Made by a program: the position numbers and the translations under genes. A DNA stretch of 64,000 bases from Campylobacter massiliensis. GTDB taxonomy: Bacteria > Campylobacterota > Campylobacteria > Campylobacterales > Campylobacteraceae. Location of the stretch: positions 1,178,001-1,242,000 of the forward strand of contig NZ_JACLZK010000001.1 of assembly GCF_014253065.1 (NCBI RefSeq), written 5' to 3'. How positions within the stretch are numbered: the stretch's first letter is position 1; each line of letters opens with the position of its first letter. Under the pieces are notes generated by a model, which did not search any database, was not told where the DNA came from, and worked only from the letters and a program-made list of their open reading frames with translations. This document shows, one piece after another, positions 28,330 through 37,622 of this stretch.

Positions 28330-28637
28330 ATTTAGCCTCTTAAATTTGACGGTTTTGGCTTAGGCTGGAGGCGTCAAATTTGAGAACTCATGCCGGGCAA
28401 GACCCGCATCAAATTTACGCGGTCTGCTCGTGGCAAAATCAAATTTATAAAAAGGAAAAGTTTGCAAAAATATAGGCAAAAAGCAGGGCGATTCGCCGAC
28501 GAAAATTTCATCTTAAATTTAGCTCGCGGCGCGGGTAAATTTGACGCGCAAAAAGGCTTGAGCAAGCAAATTTATGCTCAAGATAAAATCAAATTTAGCG
28601 CGCAAAATACGATTAAATTTAACCAAAAGGCCGCGTG
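28330..28637. other. Spacer dense in AAATTT repeats
   Basis: About 300 bases holding at least ten AAATTT words, many as CAAATTTA or TAAATTTGACG, separated by GC-rich bits. An 82-codon frame from 28390 is built almost wholly from these words and overlaps the uppP start; it is rejected as a gene. Confidence 0.6.
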
Positions 28638-29432
28638 ATGGAGCTTTCGCATATCATAGTTTTGGCCCTAGTTCAGGGCATTAGCGAGTTTTTACCGATC
28701 TCTAGCTCGGCGCATCTCGTGCTGGTGCCAAAGCTACTTGGCTGGGCGGATCAGGGGCTTGCCTTTGACGTCGCCGTTCACGTAGGCACGCTAGCGGCGA
28801 TACTTTTTTATTTTAAAGACAGACTTGCGGGGCTTATGCGCGATTTTTTCGCGTCTATCGCGCGACGCGAGAAGGTCGGCGACAGCACGCTCGTGTGGTC
28901 GGTCGGCTTTGCGACCGTGCCGGTGGGGCTTTTTGGCCTGGCGTTTAATGACGCCATCGAGCAGTACGCTAGAAACGGACTCGTGATCGCGGCGATGACG
29001 ATAATTTTCGGTATCGCGCTCTACGTCGCGGACAAAAAATCAGGCCTAAAAACCGAATATGAAATGACGATCAAGCTCGCTCTCATCGTGGGTTTAGCGC
29101 AGGCGATCGCGCTGATACCCGGCGTTTCGCGCTCGGGCGTGACGATGACGGCGGCACTGATGCTTGGCTTTAGCCACAGCGCAAGCGCGAATTTCTCGTT
29201 TTTGCTCTCGATCCCGGTTATCGTGCTAGCAGGCGGACTCGAGGCGGTAAAACTAATAAAAACCCCGGACGCGCTGCCTTGGAGTGACCTTGCTATCGGC
29301 GCGGCGGTTAGCGGCCTTAGCGCGTATCTTTGCGTGCGGCTATTTATGGCGCTGATCGCGCGAGCCAGTATGCTGCCGTTTGTTATCTACCGCATGATTT
29401 TGGGCGTATTTTTGTTTGCGATATTTTTATAA
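28638..29432 (+). CDS. uppP: Undecaprenyl-diphosphatase
   Basis: This 264-residue membrane protein recycles undecaprenyl diphosphate, the lipid carrier of peptidoglycan and glycan precursors. Both family motifs are present: GISEFLPISSSAHLVLVPK near residue 15 and PGVSRSGVTMTAALMLG near residue 160, the latter carrying the catalytic Arg and Ser. About eight hydrophobic helices are seen. ATG 28638 is preferred over the GTG three bases upstream. It also confers bacitracin tolerance in other bacteria (formerly bacA). Confidence 0.96.
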   Translation: MELSHIIVLALVQGISEFLPISSSAHLVLVPKLLGWADQGLAFDVAVHVGTLAAILFYFKDRLAGLMRDFFASIARREKVGDSTLVWSVGFATVPVGLFGLAFNDAIEQYARNGLVIAAMTIIFGIALYVADKKSGLKTEYEMTIKLALIVGLAQAIALIPGVSRSGVTMTAALMLGFSHSASANFSFLLSIPVIVLAGGLEAVKLIKTPDALPWSDLAIGAAVSGLSAYLCVRLFMALIARASMLPFVIYRMILGVFLFAIFL

Positions 29433-29512
29433 AGGTAGCTAAATTTGGGCTCAAATTTAAGATTTGCGGCCCAAATTCGCTTTGTAAATTTAAAGCGCAA
29501 ATTTGACTAAGG

Positions 29513-30169
29513 TCAGTCAAAATTTAGCTTTTCTAAAACCTCTCTTATCCTTTTGTTTCTACTTTCCATGCTATCTTCCTCGCTAAACATCCTGTGTTTG
29601 CTATGTTCAAAAGGCGGTTGGTCTTTAACGAAACCATAAATTTCCTCAAAGCTCAAAATCTTGCCGTGCAGGTCGTAGCCGACGTTTAGCGCCTTGCCTT
29701 TTATGTTTGCGATATTTGCGTGGATGTGGCCGTAGAGCTGGATCGCGCCGTGATGACCTGCGTTCCATTCGGCTAGCGGATGGTGAAAGAGCACGAGGCG
29801 AAATTTATCCTGCCCGTGCTGCACGGTGATCTCTTTGTATTCGCAAATTTCTTCAAACAGCGCGTTGCCGTCCTCTTTTTTCATAGCTAGCAGCTCGTCT
29901 TTATGCTTTTTTATCGCTTCATCGTGATTGCCTAGCACTAGGACGTGCTTGCCGTTTAGTTTGCTAAATATGGATATATTAGTCTGCATATCCTTGTGAA
30001 AGCTTAGATCGCCTATATTATAGACCGTGTCGCAGGGATTTACTCTATCGTTCCAGAGGCGAATGAGCGCCTTGTCCATCGCCTCTACGCTAGAAAAAGG
30101 CCTAAAGCACGGATGAAATTTCATGATATTGCTATGTCCGAAATGCAAATCGGAGGTAAAATAAATCAT
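29513..30169 (-). CDS. Metallophosphoesterase, MJ0936/YfcE-like
   Basis: This 218-residue calcineurin-like phosphoesterase has all metal-binding blocks: TSDLHFGHSNIMKFH at the N-terminus, NIGDLSF, LGNHDE near residue 82, LFHHPLAEW and LYGHIHAN. Such enzymes hydrolyse phosphodiesters or nucleotides; the substrate cannot be told. Its start overlaps the stop of the next upstream gene (30166-30855) by four bases, so two phosphatases form one minus-strand operon. Confidence 0.88.
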   Translation of the reverse strand: MIYFTSDLHFGHSNIMKFHPCFRPFSSVEAMDKALIRLWNDRVNPCDTVYNIGDLSFHKDMQTNISIFSKLNGKHVLVLGNHDEAIKKHKDELLAMKKEDGNALFEEICEYKEITVQHGQDKFRLVLFHHPLAEWNAGHHGAIQLYGHIHANIANIKGKALNVGYDLHGKILSFEEIYGFVKDQPPFEHSKHRMFSEEDSMESRNKRIREVLEKLNFD

Positions 30170-30855
30170 TTTTGCTCCTTTAAATCCGCTTCAAATTTCT
30201 CGCCGCTTTTTATCTCCATGATAACTAGGCGCTTGAAAAACACGACCCCTACGTCCATCGAAAAGACGTCGTTTGCGCGCCTGGTTATTCTATTTTCTTC
30301 GCTTGCGACGTGCCCGTGAAATATCCGCTTGCCCGTATTATTACTCTCCCAAAAGGGCTCGATACTCCATAGTACGTAGTCCTCGTCCTGCTCCTCTTCG
30401 CTTTTTTCGCCGTCAAAGGCTGCGTGGACGAATATGCTTTCTTCAGAGCTTACGACGTGGGGCATATCGCTGATAAAATCCTTGAGCCACGAGAGCGCGA
30501 AACTGTTTAAATTTCGCTTGTAGATCGATCTTTTGGTTTTATCGCCGCCATTTCTAAGCCAAATTTGGTGATCCAGCGAGTCGCCGCCGAAATATCCGTC
30601 CATCATCATTTTCTCGTGATTTCCCAGCACGTGGATCAGCGCGTATCCGTTTCTAACGAGCTCAGCGTATCTTTTGTAAAGCCCTATCGTATCCTCGCCG
30701 CGGTCGCAGCTATCGCCTAAAATAATAACCAAATCCTTTTTGGTCAAATTTATCTTTTTAATCATCAGGTTAAAAAGCCTGAGGCAGCCGTGCATATCGC
30801 CGAATACGAAAATCCGCGCGTAATCATCTTCGTTTATGTGTTTTATCTTTATCAT
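30166..30855 (-). CDS. Serine/threonine-type protein phosphatase / diadenosine tetraphosphatase family
   Basis: This 229-residue protein has the PPP-family blocks FGDMHGCLRLFN (GDxHG), LGDSCDRGEDTIG (GDxxDRG) and VLGNHEKMMM (GNHE), plus FHGHVASEEN near the C-terminus. It is similar in layout to PrpA/PrpB and bacterial Ap4A-type phosphatases. It is first in an operon with the metallophosphoesterase at 29513 (four-base overlap). The pairing of two distinct calcineurin-type enzymes suggests linked nucleotide or RNA-end metabolism, but that is inference. Confidence 0.87.
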   Translation of the reverse strand: MIKIKHINEDDYARIFVFGDMHGCLRLFNLMIKKINLTKKDLVIILGDSCDRGEDTIGLYKRYAELVRNGYALIHVLGNHEKMMMDGYFGGDSLDHQIWLRNGGDKTKRSIYKRNLNSFALSWLKDFISDMPHVVSSEESIFVHAAFDGEKSEEEQDEDYVLWSIEPFWESNNTGKRIFHGHVASEENRITRRANDVFSMDVGVVFFKRLVIMEIKSGEKFEADLKEQK

Positions 30856-30911
30856 TTTTTGTTCTTGCGTTAAATTTGTGGAAAATTTTTGGGTTAAGTT
30901 TTATAAGATTA

Positions 30912-30999
30912 TGGCAGATGGGAAGGGATTCGAACCCTCGAAAGCTTGCACTTTACACGCGTTCCAGGCGTGCTCCTTCAACCGCTCGGACACCCATCT
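30912..30999 (-). tRNA. tRNA-Ser (anticodon GGA)
   Basis: The minus strand folds as a class II tRNA. Acceptor arms are AGATGGG and CCCATCT, with G discriminator and encoded CCA. The anticodon stem CACGC/GCGTG holds the loop CTGGAAC (anticodon GGA, reading UCC/UCU). A long variable arm and the T arm with GGTTCGAATCC follow. Length is 88 bases including CCA. Confidence 0.96.
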
Positions 31000-31010
31000 A
31001 TGAAGCCTGG

Positions 31011-31016
31011 ATTATA
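31011..31016 (-). promoter_or_regulatory. -10 promoter element for tRNA-Ser
   Basis: On the minus strand TAGCTATAAT ends 11 bases before the tRNA 5' end, a spacing typical for a tRNA promoter. Confidence 0.75.
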
Positions 31017-31172
31017 GCTAAAATTTAATAAGCGCAAACTTATATTTGAGTTTGATCGCGTTTTATGGCGGCGTCAAATTTAGCGCGCGTAACGTCTTAG
31101 CGCCATAAAGGTGCGGGTTAGGGTGCAAAAGCGTCAAATTTGCTGCCAAATTTAGCTTAAATTTGAGCGAAT

Positions 31173-32003
31173 TTATCCGCGCTTACCCAGAGCGAAAACA
31201 AACATCCTGCACGCCTCGCGAAACGGCTTTATCCAGCTCATCGCGCGACCGACTAGCCCCCAGCGGTGTTTGTACATATTCATCATCGTGCCGATTTCCA
31301 GGCACTTTATGCGCTCTTTATCCCACGCCTCGACCTCGTCCGCGCCCGCGATACCCATCTTGATTTTTACCTCCTCTTTCATAAATTTTAGCGTGTCGTG
31401 TTTGCGTGTATTCATTTTTGTCGCGAAGTCGTTGAGTAGATCGACCAGCACCAGCCCGCTAAATCGCGCTGCCAAATTTAAGAAAAACTCCCGAAAAATC
31501 GGCTTTTCAAAAAACATCGACACGCCTTCTAGCACGAAAACAAACTCCTCTCCCGCGTGCTTTCTGGCTAACTCGTCCATCCACGCGGTTTCTAGCATCG
31601 AGCAGGGTAGGCTGTAGTTTCGCGGCGCTTTTGGCACGAGCTTATCGCGAAGGGCTATGACGTCCGGCAAATCAAGGTCGTAAAAGGTCGCCTCTGGGCA
31701 GAGCGGAGCTAGCCTAAGAGGCCTGGTATCAAGCCCGGCGCCAACTTGAACGATGACGGCGTCCGGGTGCTCGCGCGTAAATTTAAGTATGCAGTCGTCA
31801 AAAAACCTCGCCCGTATCACCGTGCCGACCCTGCTTAGCGTCGAGCGGTCAAATTTGGCGAAATCATAATCGATCCTGCTCACGACGTCACCTGAAAATT
31901 CGTCTTTTAGTATGGGGCGGGCTTCCTCGTTTTCCTTGCTTCTAAAGTATAAATTTATAAGTAGCGTTTCGGAGACGATATCTGCAAATGCGATCTTTTC
32001 CAT
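31173..32003 (-). CDS. SAM-dependent methyltransferase, leucine carboxyl methyltransferase (Ppm1/TcmP) family
   Basis: This 276-residue protein carries the SAM-binding motif VQVGAGLDTRPLRLAP near residue 90 and the later DLDLPDVIALRDKLVP and VFVLEGVSMFF, the layout of the LCM/TcmP O-methyltransferases. The acceptor is unknown; bacterial members methylate small carboxylates or polyketides. It is a monocistronic gene facing the tRNA. AAAAGGAAAAACGAG precedes the start on the minus strand. Confidence 0.87.
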   Translation of the reverse strand: MEKIAFADIVSETLLINLYFRSKENEEARPILKDEFSGDVVSRIDYDFAKFDRSTLSRVGTVIRARFFDDCILKFTREHPDAVIVQVGAGLDTRPLRLAPLCPEATFYDLDLPDVIALRDKLVPKAPRNYSLPCSMLETAWMDELARKHAGEEFVFVLEGVSMFFEKPIFREFFLNLAARFSGLVLVDLLNDFATKMNTRKHDTLKFMKEEVKIKMGIAGADEVEAWDKERIKCLEIGTMMNMYKHRWGLVGRAMSWIKPFREACRMFVFALGKRG

Positions 32004-32109
32004 CTCGTTTTTCCTTTTTATTTTGATAATCTTTATAGAAATTGTAGTGCAAACGGCTTTAAAAATTTATAAAATTTAGCGTTTAACTCGCCGTTAATGC
32101 AATGTCGTT

Positions 32110-32115
32110 TATAAT
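32110..32115 (+). promoter_or_regulatory. -10 promoter element for thiD
   Basis: TATAAT (GTTTATAATACGG) lies 30 bases before the thiD ATG. No thiamine riboswitch fold was recognised in the short leader. Confidence 0.65.
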
Positions 32116-32145
32116 ACGGCTTTAAAAAACGAAAAAAGGCAAAAA

Positions 32146-32883
32146 ATGAAAAAAATCCTCATCATCGCAGGCTCGTGCAGCAACGGTGGCGCAGGCCTAC
32201 AAGCCGATATCAAGGCGTGTGCGCACTTTGGCTGCTATAGCGCGACCGCGGTCACGGCGCTAACGGCCGAAAACACGGACAAGATCAAAAATATCGTCTC
32301 GCTAGATCCCTCGTTCATCGCCGATCAGCTTGAGATGCTCTCGGCGGAGTTTAGCTTCGACGCCGTCAAGATCGGCATGCTCTTTAACGAGCCTATCATG
32401 GACGTCGTGCAGAGCTTTTTAGAAAAAAACTCCGCTCCCGTGGTGCTAGATCCCGTCTGCGTCTCGAAAATGGGGCATAAACTCATCAAAGATAGCGCCA
32501 TCGAGCGGCTAAAAGAACTAATGAAATTTGCCGCCGTCACGACGCCGAACCTGCGCGAAGCAGACGTACTTTTCGGCGATGATTTTACGAATTTGCCGTG
32601 CAACGTGATCGTGAAAAAGCACATCGTCGCTGGCAAAAGCATCGACACGCTTTACCGCAAGGACGGCAGCGTGCAAAATTTTGAGACGCCGCTAGCCGAT
32701 CCGCTGGTTATCATCGGCGCGGGCTGCACGTTTTCTAGCTCGCTAGCCTGCCTACTCGCTCGCGGTGAGAGCCTAGAGGGCGCCATCCAACAAGGCAAAG
32801 AATACATCTACAACGCCATAATCACCGGCATCGACACGAATCTAGGCATGAGAAAACTGCTAAATCACGGGGTTAAATTTTAA
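32146..32883 (+). CDS. thiD: Hydroxymethylpyrimidine (phosphate) kinase
   Basis: This 245-residue ribokinase-fold enzyme phosphorylates hydroxymethylpyrimidine and its monophosphate in thiamine synthesis. It shows IIAGSCSNGGAGLQADIKAC near the start, the VKIGML strand, VLDPVCVSKMGHKL and the anion hole IGAGCTFSSSLACLLARGES with the usual catalytic residue replaced: the common GTGCTFSSAI reads GAGCTFSSSL. In typical ThiD the key Cys in this loop is retained here. It is slightly short for the family (about 265). It stands alone rather than in a thi operon. Confidence 0.92.
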   Translation: MKKILIIAGSCSNGGAGLQADIKACAHFGCYSATAVTALTAENTDKIKNIVSLDPSFIADQLEMLSAEFSFDAVKIGMLFNEPIMDVVQSFLEKNSAPVVLDPVCVSKMGHKLIKDSAIERLKELMKFAAVTTPNLREADVLFGDDFTNLPCNVIVKKHIVAGKSIDTLYRKDGSVQNFETPLADPLVIIGAGCTFSSSLACLLARGESLEGAIQQGKEYIYNAIITGIDTNLGMRKLLNHGVKF

Positions 32884-32940
32884 ATTTAGCGTGCATGACG
32901 CCGTAAATTAGTGTAAGAACAAAAGAATTTGCGAGGATTT

Positions 32941-33549
32941 ATGAGTATAAGCCGCAAAGCGTCTTTTATTATTATTTTTCTAATCGCAGTGGCGGCCGTC
33001 TACTTAAATTTATACGACGGACGGGAGCTGGCGCGAAACTACGAAAAAAATCGTATCGAGATTTTAGCATTGCGCGATTTTGCGCGCGAGATTAGGCCTC
33101 GCGGAGTTTGGTTTGACCTGCGCTTGGACGGAGCCCGGGTTGAGACGTTTAGCGCCGTGAGTGCCGATAAAAACCAAACCGCGAGCTTCATCCGCGTAGA
33201 TGAGCGAACGAGCGTGCAGGAACCTCTGCGGATACTGGGCTGGGACGAGCAGACTTTCGGCGAACTAAAAGCCAAACTAAAAAGCGCAAACGTCATAGGC
33301 GTAAGAATCTGGGGCAACGAGGCGTTTGGAGGCGAGCGCAAAACGACGATTTATTATCGGAGTGATGGCTTTGGAGGCTCGTATTACGAGATTTTTGACG
33401 ACGCTTCGGACGAGATACTGCGAGGCGACAAGGAAGCGGGCTGCGAGGATAGATTTCATTCAGACGGCGTAGCTTTGATTTATGACGGCGGGGCTACCGT
33501 GGATTTTATGTGCGTAAGTAAAGACGGCAAAAATATAAAGCGTAGATAA
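32941..33549 (+). CDS. Membrane-anchored protein of unknown function
   Basis: From ATG 32941 (after GCGAGGATTT) this is a 202-residue protein. It has one N-terminal membrane helix (ASFIIIFLIAVAAVYLNLY) and an extracytoplasmic domain of mixed sheet. Two Cys near the C-terminus (GCEDRF and FMCVS) could form a disulphide. A TTG at 32929 would add four residues but ignores the ribosome-binding site. No family was recognised. A short AT-rich inverted repeat (AAATCTAA/TTAGATTT, 33550-33568) follows the stop. Confidence 0.75.
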   Translation: MSISRKASFIIIFLIAVAAVYLNLYDGRELARNYEKNRIEILALRDFAREIRPRGVWFDLRLDGARVETFSAVSADKNQTASFIRVDERTSVQEPLRILGWDEQTFGELKAKLKSANVIGVRIWGNEAFGGERKTTIYYRSDGFGGSYYEIFDDASDEILRGDKEAGCEDRFHSDGVALIYDGGATVDFMCVSKDGKNIKRR

Positions 33550-33794
33550 AAATCTAAATTTTAGATTTACGCTTTAAATTTGGGGTTTGGTTTGGCGACT
33601 AAATTTGACCCGAAACAAGGAGAGATAAAATTGCGGGCGGTTTGTTAAATTTGACTGCTAGCGAGCGGATTTCTCGGCTTACTCGTTAAATTTGGATACA
33701 GATAACGGCGGCAAATTTGACCTAAAATTGTGGTCAAATTTGCTTGCTCGTTCGGTCAAATTTAACCCGCACTCCCGCTTAGTCGCAGCCAAAT

Positions 33795-35339
33795 TTACCT
33801 AAAGCTTATCTGCGCATCGTCCGTGCCGTCGTCAAGCGAGATGTTGTAGCCGCCGGTATTTGGCGGGCGTTTATAGATATCTTGCGGGCCGATATTTAGC
33901 ACCTCGTCGCTAAAAAACACGCATTCGCGCTCGCCCGTATCTATGTCTCGCACCCAAATTTTGCCGTCATCCACGATCTCTTCGTCAAACTCTATCACGC
34001 GGTTTTCATAAATTTTGCCCAGCAGTCGCTCGTGCAAGCGGTTCTCGTGCTCAAACTCCAGCTGCGCTTGCAGACACTCCGCCTCGTCTATGAAAATAGG
34101 CTCTAGTGCGATCTTGTCGCCCTCTAGCACGCACTCGAATTTCTCCAGTGTCGAGCAGTCCACCTCGCTGCCGCCCAGCCTCACGACGTCCTTGTTGCGC
34201 ATGAAGTAGCGGTTGGTGAGGTTGCCTATCAGCGCCTCGTACGCCGTGCCGCCGATCGCGCGTTTGAGCAAAAATTCGTTTTGAAACGCCAGCACCAGCT
34301 CCACCTCGCACTCGCGCAGGATCTCTTCGTTTAGCTCGGTGTTCTCGCTTAGCAGCTTCGCCGACTCGTCGAGAAATAGGCTAATGGGCCTTTTTTGCTT
34401 CATCGTTACGCGTTTTAAAAGCTCTGGCAGGAAGCTGTTTAACAGGAAGCTTAGCGCGCTTTTGTCGCAGCTAGCGGCGTTAAATATCACGATCTTGCCG
34501 CTATTTAGCAGCCCTGCGATACTCGCGTCGCCCGCAGCGCCCTCGCCGTCGCCGTTTAGCGAGTCGTCGTTCATGAGGCCAAGAAACGGCGACATCATCA
34601 TCGAGTAGTTGCGAAAATCATCTCTCGTGCGTTCGTCGCCGATATCCTTGTAGCGGCTCGTCGCGTCCAAAAACTCGTCCGCGGTGGCCAAAAACGCGCG
34701 GTTTATCATTATCGTCTCGCGGGTGAAATTTAGCGTCGAGGAGTCGAGATTGTCGCAGATGAGGCTCAGCGCGTCTTTAAACTCGAGCATCTTTTCTAGG
34801 TCTTGCGAGAGGCGCAGTATCGTAGCGACGTCAAAGGTAAAATCCCGCGCGAGCGTGCGCACGTCGGCATAAAACGCGTCCCCGTAGCAGTCGTTTAGCG
34901 GCGTGATTTTTTTAGCGAAAATTTTAAGCGCCTTTAGCACCTTAAAAAACTCCGTCGCGATGCTCGAGCCAAACTCCTCCCAAAACTTTTCTCTTGATTC
35001 CATCGGCTTTTTCACGCAGTTTTTAAAGTCCCGCGGTTTCATCGAGGCGATGAGATTTATCGGCGCGTCTAGTCTCGCTCCTACGCTTACGACGTCTTTT
35101 AGACGCCCCGCTCTGCGCGCTAGAGCCTTGATCTTGGCGCTTTCGCCGCCTTTATAATCCACTGCGAACACCGCGTAGCCGTTTTGCATGCGGTCAAGCA
35201 AATTCGGATATATCATCGCCGTCGTCTTGCCGCTGCCCGTCTCTCCGATGATAGCCGCGTGCGTGAAGTCGCTAGGTATCAGCGCGCCTTTTTTCTCCGC
35301 GTTTTCCCGCGTTCTCGTAAATCCCATTATTTTTTGCAT
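33795..35339 (-). CDS. Orphan TraD/VirD4-like ATPase
   Basis: This 514-residue protein has a Walker A loop GETGSGKT near residue 34 within FTHAAIIGETGSGKTTAMIY. VFAVDYKGGESAKIKALARR follows, and a Walker B strand PISLFLDESAKLL lies near residue 340. This is the layout of conjugative coupling proteins and related DNA-pumping ATPases. There is no N-terminal membrane segment, and no relaxase, pilus or secretion genes lie nearby. The C-terminal 120 residues are very acidic. It may serve a domesticated role in DNA or protein transfer, but this is inference. It has a ribosome-binding site (AAGGAAAAA) before the ATG. Confidence 0.82.
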   Translation of the reverse strand: MQKIMGFTRTRENAEKKGALIPSDFTHAAIIGETGSGKTTAMIYPNLLDRMQNGYAVFAVDYKGGESAKIKALARRAGRLKDVVSVGARLDAPINLIASMKPRDFKNCVKKPMESREKFWEEFGSSIATEFFKVLKALKIFAKKITPLNDCYGDAFYADVRTLARDFTFDVATILRLSQDLEKMLEFKDALSLICDNLDSSTLNFTRETIMINRAFLATADEFLDATSRYKDIGDERTRDDFRNYSMMMSPFLGLMNDDSLNGDGEGAAGDASIAGLLNSGKIVIFNAASCDKSALSFLLNSFLPELLKRVTMKQKRPISLFLDESAKLLSENTELNEEILRECEVELVLAFQNEFLLKRAIGGTAYEALIGNLTNRYFMRNKDVVRLGGSEVDCSTLEKFECVLEGDKIALEPIFIDEAECLQAQLEFEHENRLHERLLGKIYENRVIEFDEEIVDDGKIWVRDIDTGERECVFFSDEVLNIGPQDIYKRPPNTGGYNISLDDGTDDAQISFR

Positions 35340-35578
35340 ATTTTTCCTTATCGGGGGCGATTGTAACGAAATTTGGTTTAAAGATTTAAATTTGACGGGG
35401 CGGCGGAGGCGTCAAATTTTGCCTTTGAGGCGAGATACGAAGCTAGCCTGCAAAACCCGCACCGCAAAATGCTAGACGTAAATCCGGCGTCAAATTTGGG
35501 CTAATAAAAACGAGCGCGGACTCGCTAAAAATAACCGCTACAAATTTAGCTCAAATTTGCCAAAAAAGCAGGCTAAAT

Positions 35579-36001
35579 TTACTCGGCTTTTTTGCAAACG
35601 GCGGCCGAGTGCGTGAGTAGATCGTGTAAATTTAGCGCGTCCTTGCGGAAAAAGCAGAGGCAAAGCCCGACGATGCTAACTCCCGCGAGCAAAAAGCAGA
35701 CGTAGCGGAGCAAAATGCGTATGAAGCCGAGCTTGCGGCCGCTGCGCAGGTCGATGAGATAGATGTTTTGCGAGCGGTAGCCGGGCGTCTGGGCTTTGAT
35801 CGCAAAAAAGGTGCAGCAGATAAGGCCGACTGCGAGATTTGCCGCAAATATCGCGGTTTGGTTGCGTAAAAAGTCGTCCTTGCCGCCCAAAAAAACATAG
35901 GTCGTGAGGTAATATATCGGCATGCCGATCAAAAAAAGATCGACTATAAAGGCCTTTGCTCGCGCACCGATGCCGGCTAGTCGCGCTTTTTGTTTTGCCA
36001 A
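35579..36001 (-). CDS. RDD-family membrane protein
   Basis: This 140-residue protein has an RDD opening (RLAGIGARAKAFIVDLFLIG, with Arg and two Asp-type positions around helix 1) and three to four hydrophobic helices. The KAQTPGYRSQNIYLIDLRSG segment matches the family's conserved middle. The family's role is unclear; some members are ion or small-molecule transporters. AAAAGGAGTAAA precedes the start. Confidence 0.88.
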   Translation of the reverse strand: MAKQKARLAGIGARAKAFIVDLFLIGMPIYYLTTYVFLGGKDDFLRNQTAIFAANLAVGLICCTFFAIKAQTPGYRSQNIYLIDLRSGRKLGFIRILLRYVCFLLAGVSIVGLCLCFFRKDALNLHDLLTHSAAVCKKAE

Positions 36002-36733
36002 ATTTACTCCTTTTTATGCTTTATTCCAGGCGCTCGTTTTGGATTTTGAGCGTCAAATTTGCTCGCTAGCGCCCAAATTTATGTGTTGTAGCGATTTACG
36101 GCCTACTTTTACGAACTCTCGTTTCCGTACAGTAAATTTACGGCTCGTTTCCTCGCGCCCGCCGCTTGTGCCGTCTTATCGGCCGACCTTGCTCCGCACA
36201 TAAACGGAGCCTTGGTTGCGGCCCAATTATGTATTTTCTCGGTGCGGCGCAATTTTTATGGGTACCGCCGCGTCTTTGTTCGTTTTTGGCTGTGCAGCTG
36301 TTTGCGATGATCGATAATTTTCGTCTCGCATGTTTTTACTAGGCCTGCTTGCGCTTGATTTATCGCCCGCCCCGCATCGTTTATCAAGCCGTAAGCAAAA
36401 CTCGGCATTTATCTATTGCCGAAACTATGCGCCGCGTTTAAATTTATAAATTTTAGGACGCACTTTTTGCGGACGTAAATTTACCTAAATCTAAATTTGA
36501 CGGTTGCCGCTAAATGCACAAGACGGCAGCGTAAATTTAATTTCGCTCCGATTGCGGCTTGCAAAAACGTAGCGGCGGGTTTCGTTTATCGTCAAATTTA
36601 TCGCTTAAAATATCGCGGAACGCAACACGGCCGAGTCAAATTTGATTTGCGATCGGTTTGCATTCATTTACGCCTGCAAAATCCGTCCAAATTTGCGGGG
36701 CTAAATCAAACGTAGCCGCCAAATTTAATAAAT
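36002..36733. other. Long gene-free stretch between RDD gene and pyrE
   Basis: About 730 bases carry no supported gene. Short frames on both strands (for example a 50-codon minus frame near 36260-36412) lack ribosome-binding sites. The second half contains many AAATTT words. It may include a decayed gene, but none can be identified by eye. Confidence 0.5.
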
Positions 36734-37345
36734 TTAGTTGCCTCTGCTGCCCGGTTTTATCGCCTTGCTTCCGTCGGCGCAGAGTGGGCAATTTGCGGGT
36801 TCGTAAATCTCAAACTCAAAGTTTCCAAGTGCGAAAAACGGCTTGTCAGCGGGTAGTTTGGCGCTAGCTTTAGCGACGCTGCCCGCTAAATTTGCGACCT
36901 TGCAAAAGCCGCGATTGGCAAGTGCGGCAAACGCCACGACCTTGCCGCCTAGGCTCTCGATCACGCGCGCGGCCTCTAGCGCCGAGCCGCCCGTGGTGAT
37001 GATGTCCTCGCAGACGACGAATCGCTCGCCGTCTTGCACTTCAAAGCCGCGTCGCAGGCTCATCACGCGCTCGACTCGCTCGGTAAAGATAAAGCGCTTT
37101 TTTGCCGCGCGAGCTAGCTCGTAGCCGGCCAAAATGCCGCCTAGAGCGGGCGAACAGACGCTGTCAAACTCTACGCCCGATTTTTCGATGACGGCGGCTA
37201 GTTCGTCAGCTAGTGCGCCTGCTAACTGCGGATCCTCGAGCACTTTGGCGCTTTGGAGATAAAACTGCGAGTGGTTGCCGCTGCTAAGCAAAAAATGCCC
37301 CTGCAAAAACGCGCCCGCGTCCTTGTAAATTTTCTCTAAATCCAT
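36734..37345 (-). CDS. pyrE: Orotate phosphoribosyltransferase
   Basis: This 203-residue enzyme converts orotate and PRPP to orotidine monophosphate. The PRPP-binding motif [20 protein letters not shown] is near residue 108. The N-terminal [21 protein letters not shown] and the active-site loop region [14 protein letters not shown] also match. A CysxxCys pair at the C-terminus (NCPLCADG) is a local addition seen in related campylobacters. AAAGGAAAAACG precedes the ATG. Confidence 0.96.
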   Translation of the reverse strand: MDLEKIYKDAGAFLQGHFLLSSGNHSQFYLQSAKVLEDPQLAGALADELAAVIEKSGVEFDSVCSPALGGILAGYELARAAKKRFIFTERVERVMSLRRGFEVQDGERFVVCEDIITTGGSALEAARVIESLGGKVVAFAALANRGFCKVANLAGSVAKASAKLPADKPFFALGNFEFEIYEPANCPLCADGSKAIKPGSRGN

Positions 37346-37622
37346 CGTTTTTCCTTTGTAAAATTTGAGCGAATTTTACCCTAAGCGCGCTTAAGCTACT
37401 ATTTTTTGAGCTTTTCATGTCTTGCGATTTTACGTTATTATAAGCCTCTGCCGAGCAAAAATGGCTAGCAATTTTAAATTTGGATATAAATTTTGGTAAA
37501 AGCGAGCATGGTATGATAAATTTAAAATTTGGACGAAATAGATAAACGTACTTTTGGGTGTAGTAAAAGCGGACTAAAATTTATGCTAAACGCGAAATAG
37601 CGGAGGGTTTTTATAAAAGAAG
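37346..37622. other. Spacer between pyrE and frr
   Basis: About 280 bases without a gene between two minus-strand genes. It is AT-rich and ends in the frr terminator hairpin. No promoter could be assigned with confidence. Confidence 0.4.

Noticed and set aside
28390-28638. An 82-codon plus-strand frame before uppP
   Set aside because: It is made almost wholly of AAATTT spacer words, has no ribosome-binding site and overlaps the uppP start.
32101-32145. Possible thiamine riboswitch ahead of thiD
   Set aside because: The leader after the promoter is only about 25 bases, too short for a TPP aptamer, and the conserved CTGAGA box is absent.
36260-36867. Several 50-70 codon frames around the region before pyrE
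   Set aside because: None has a ribosome-binding site or recognisable sequence, and some overlap pyrE on the opposite strand.
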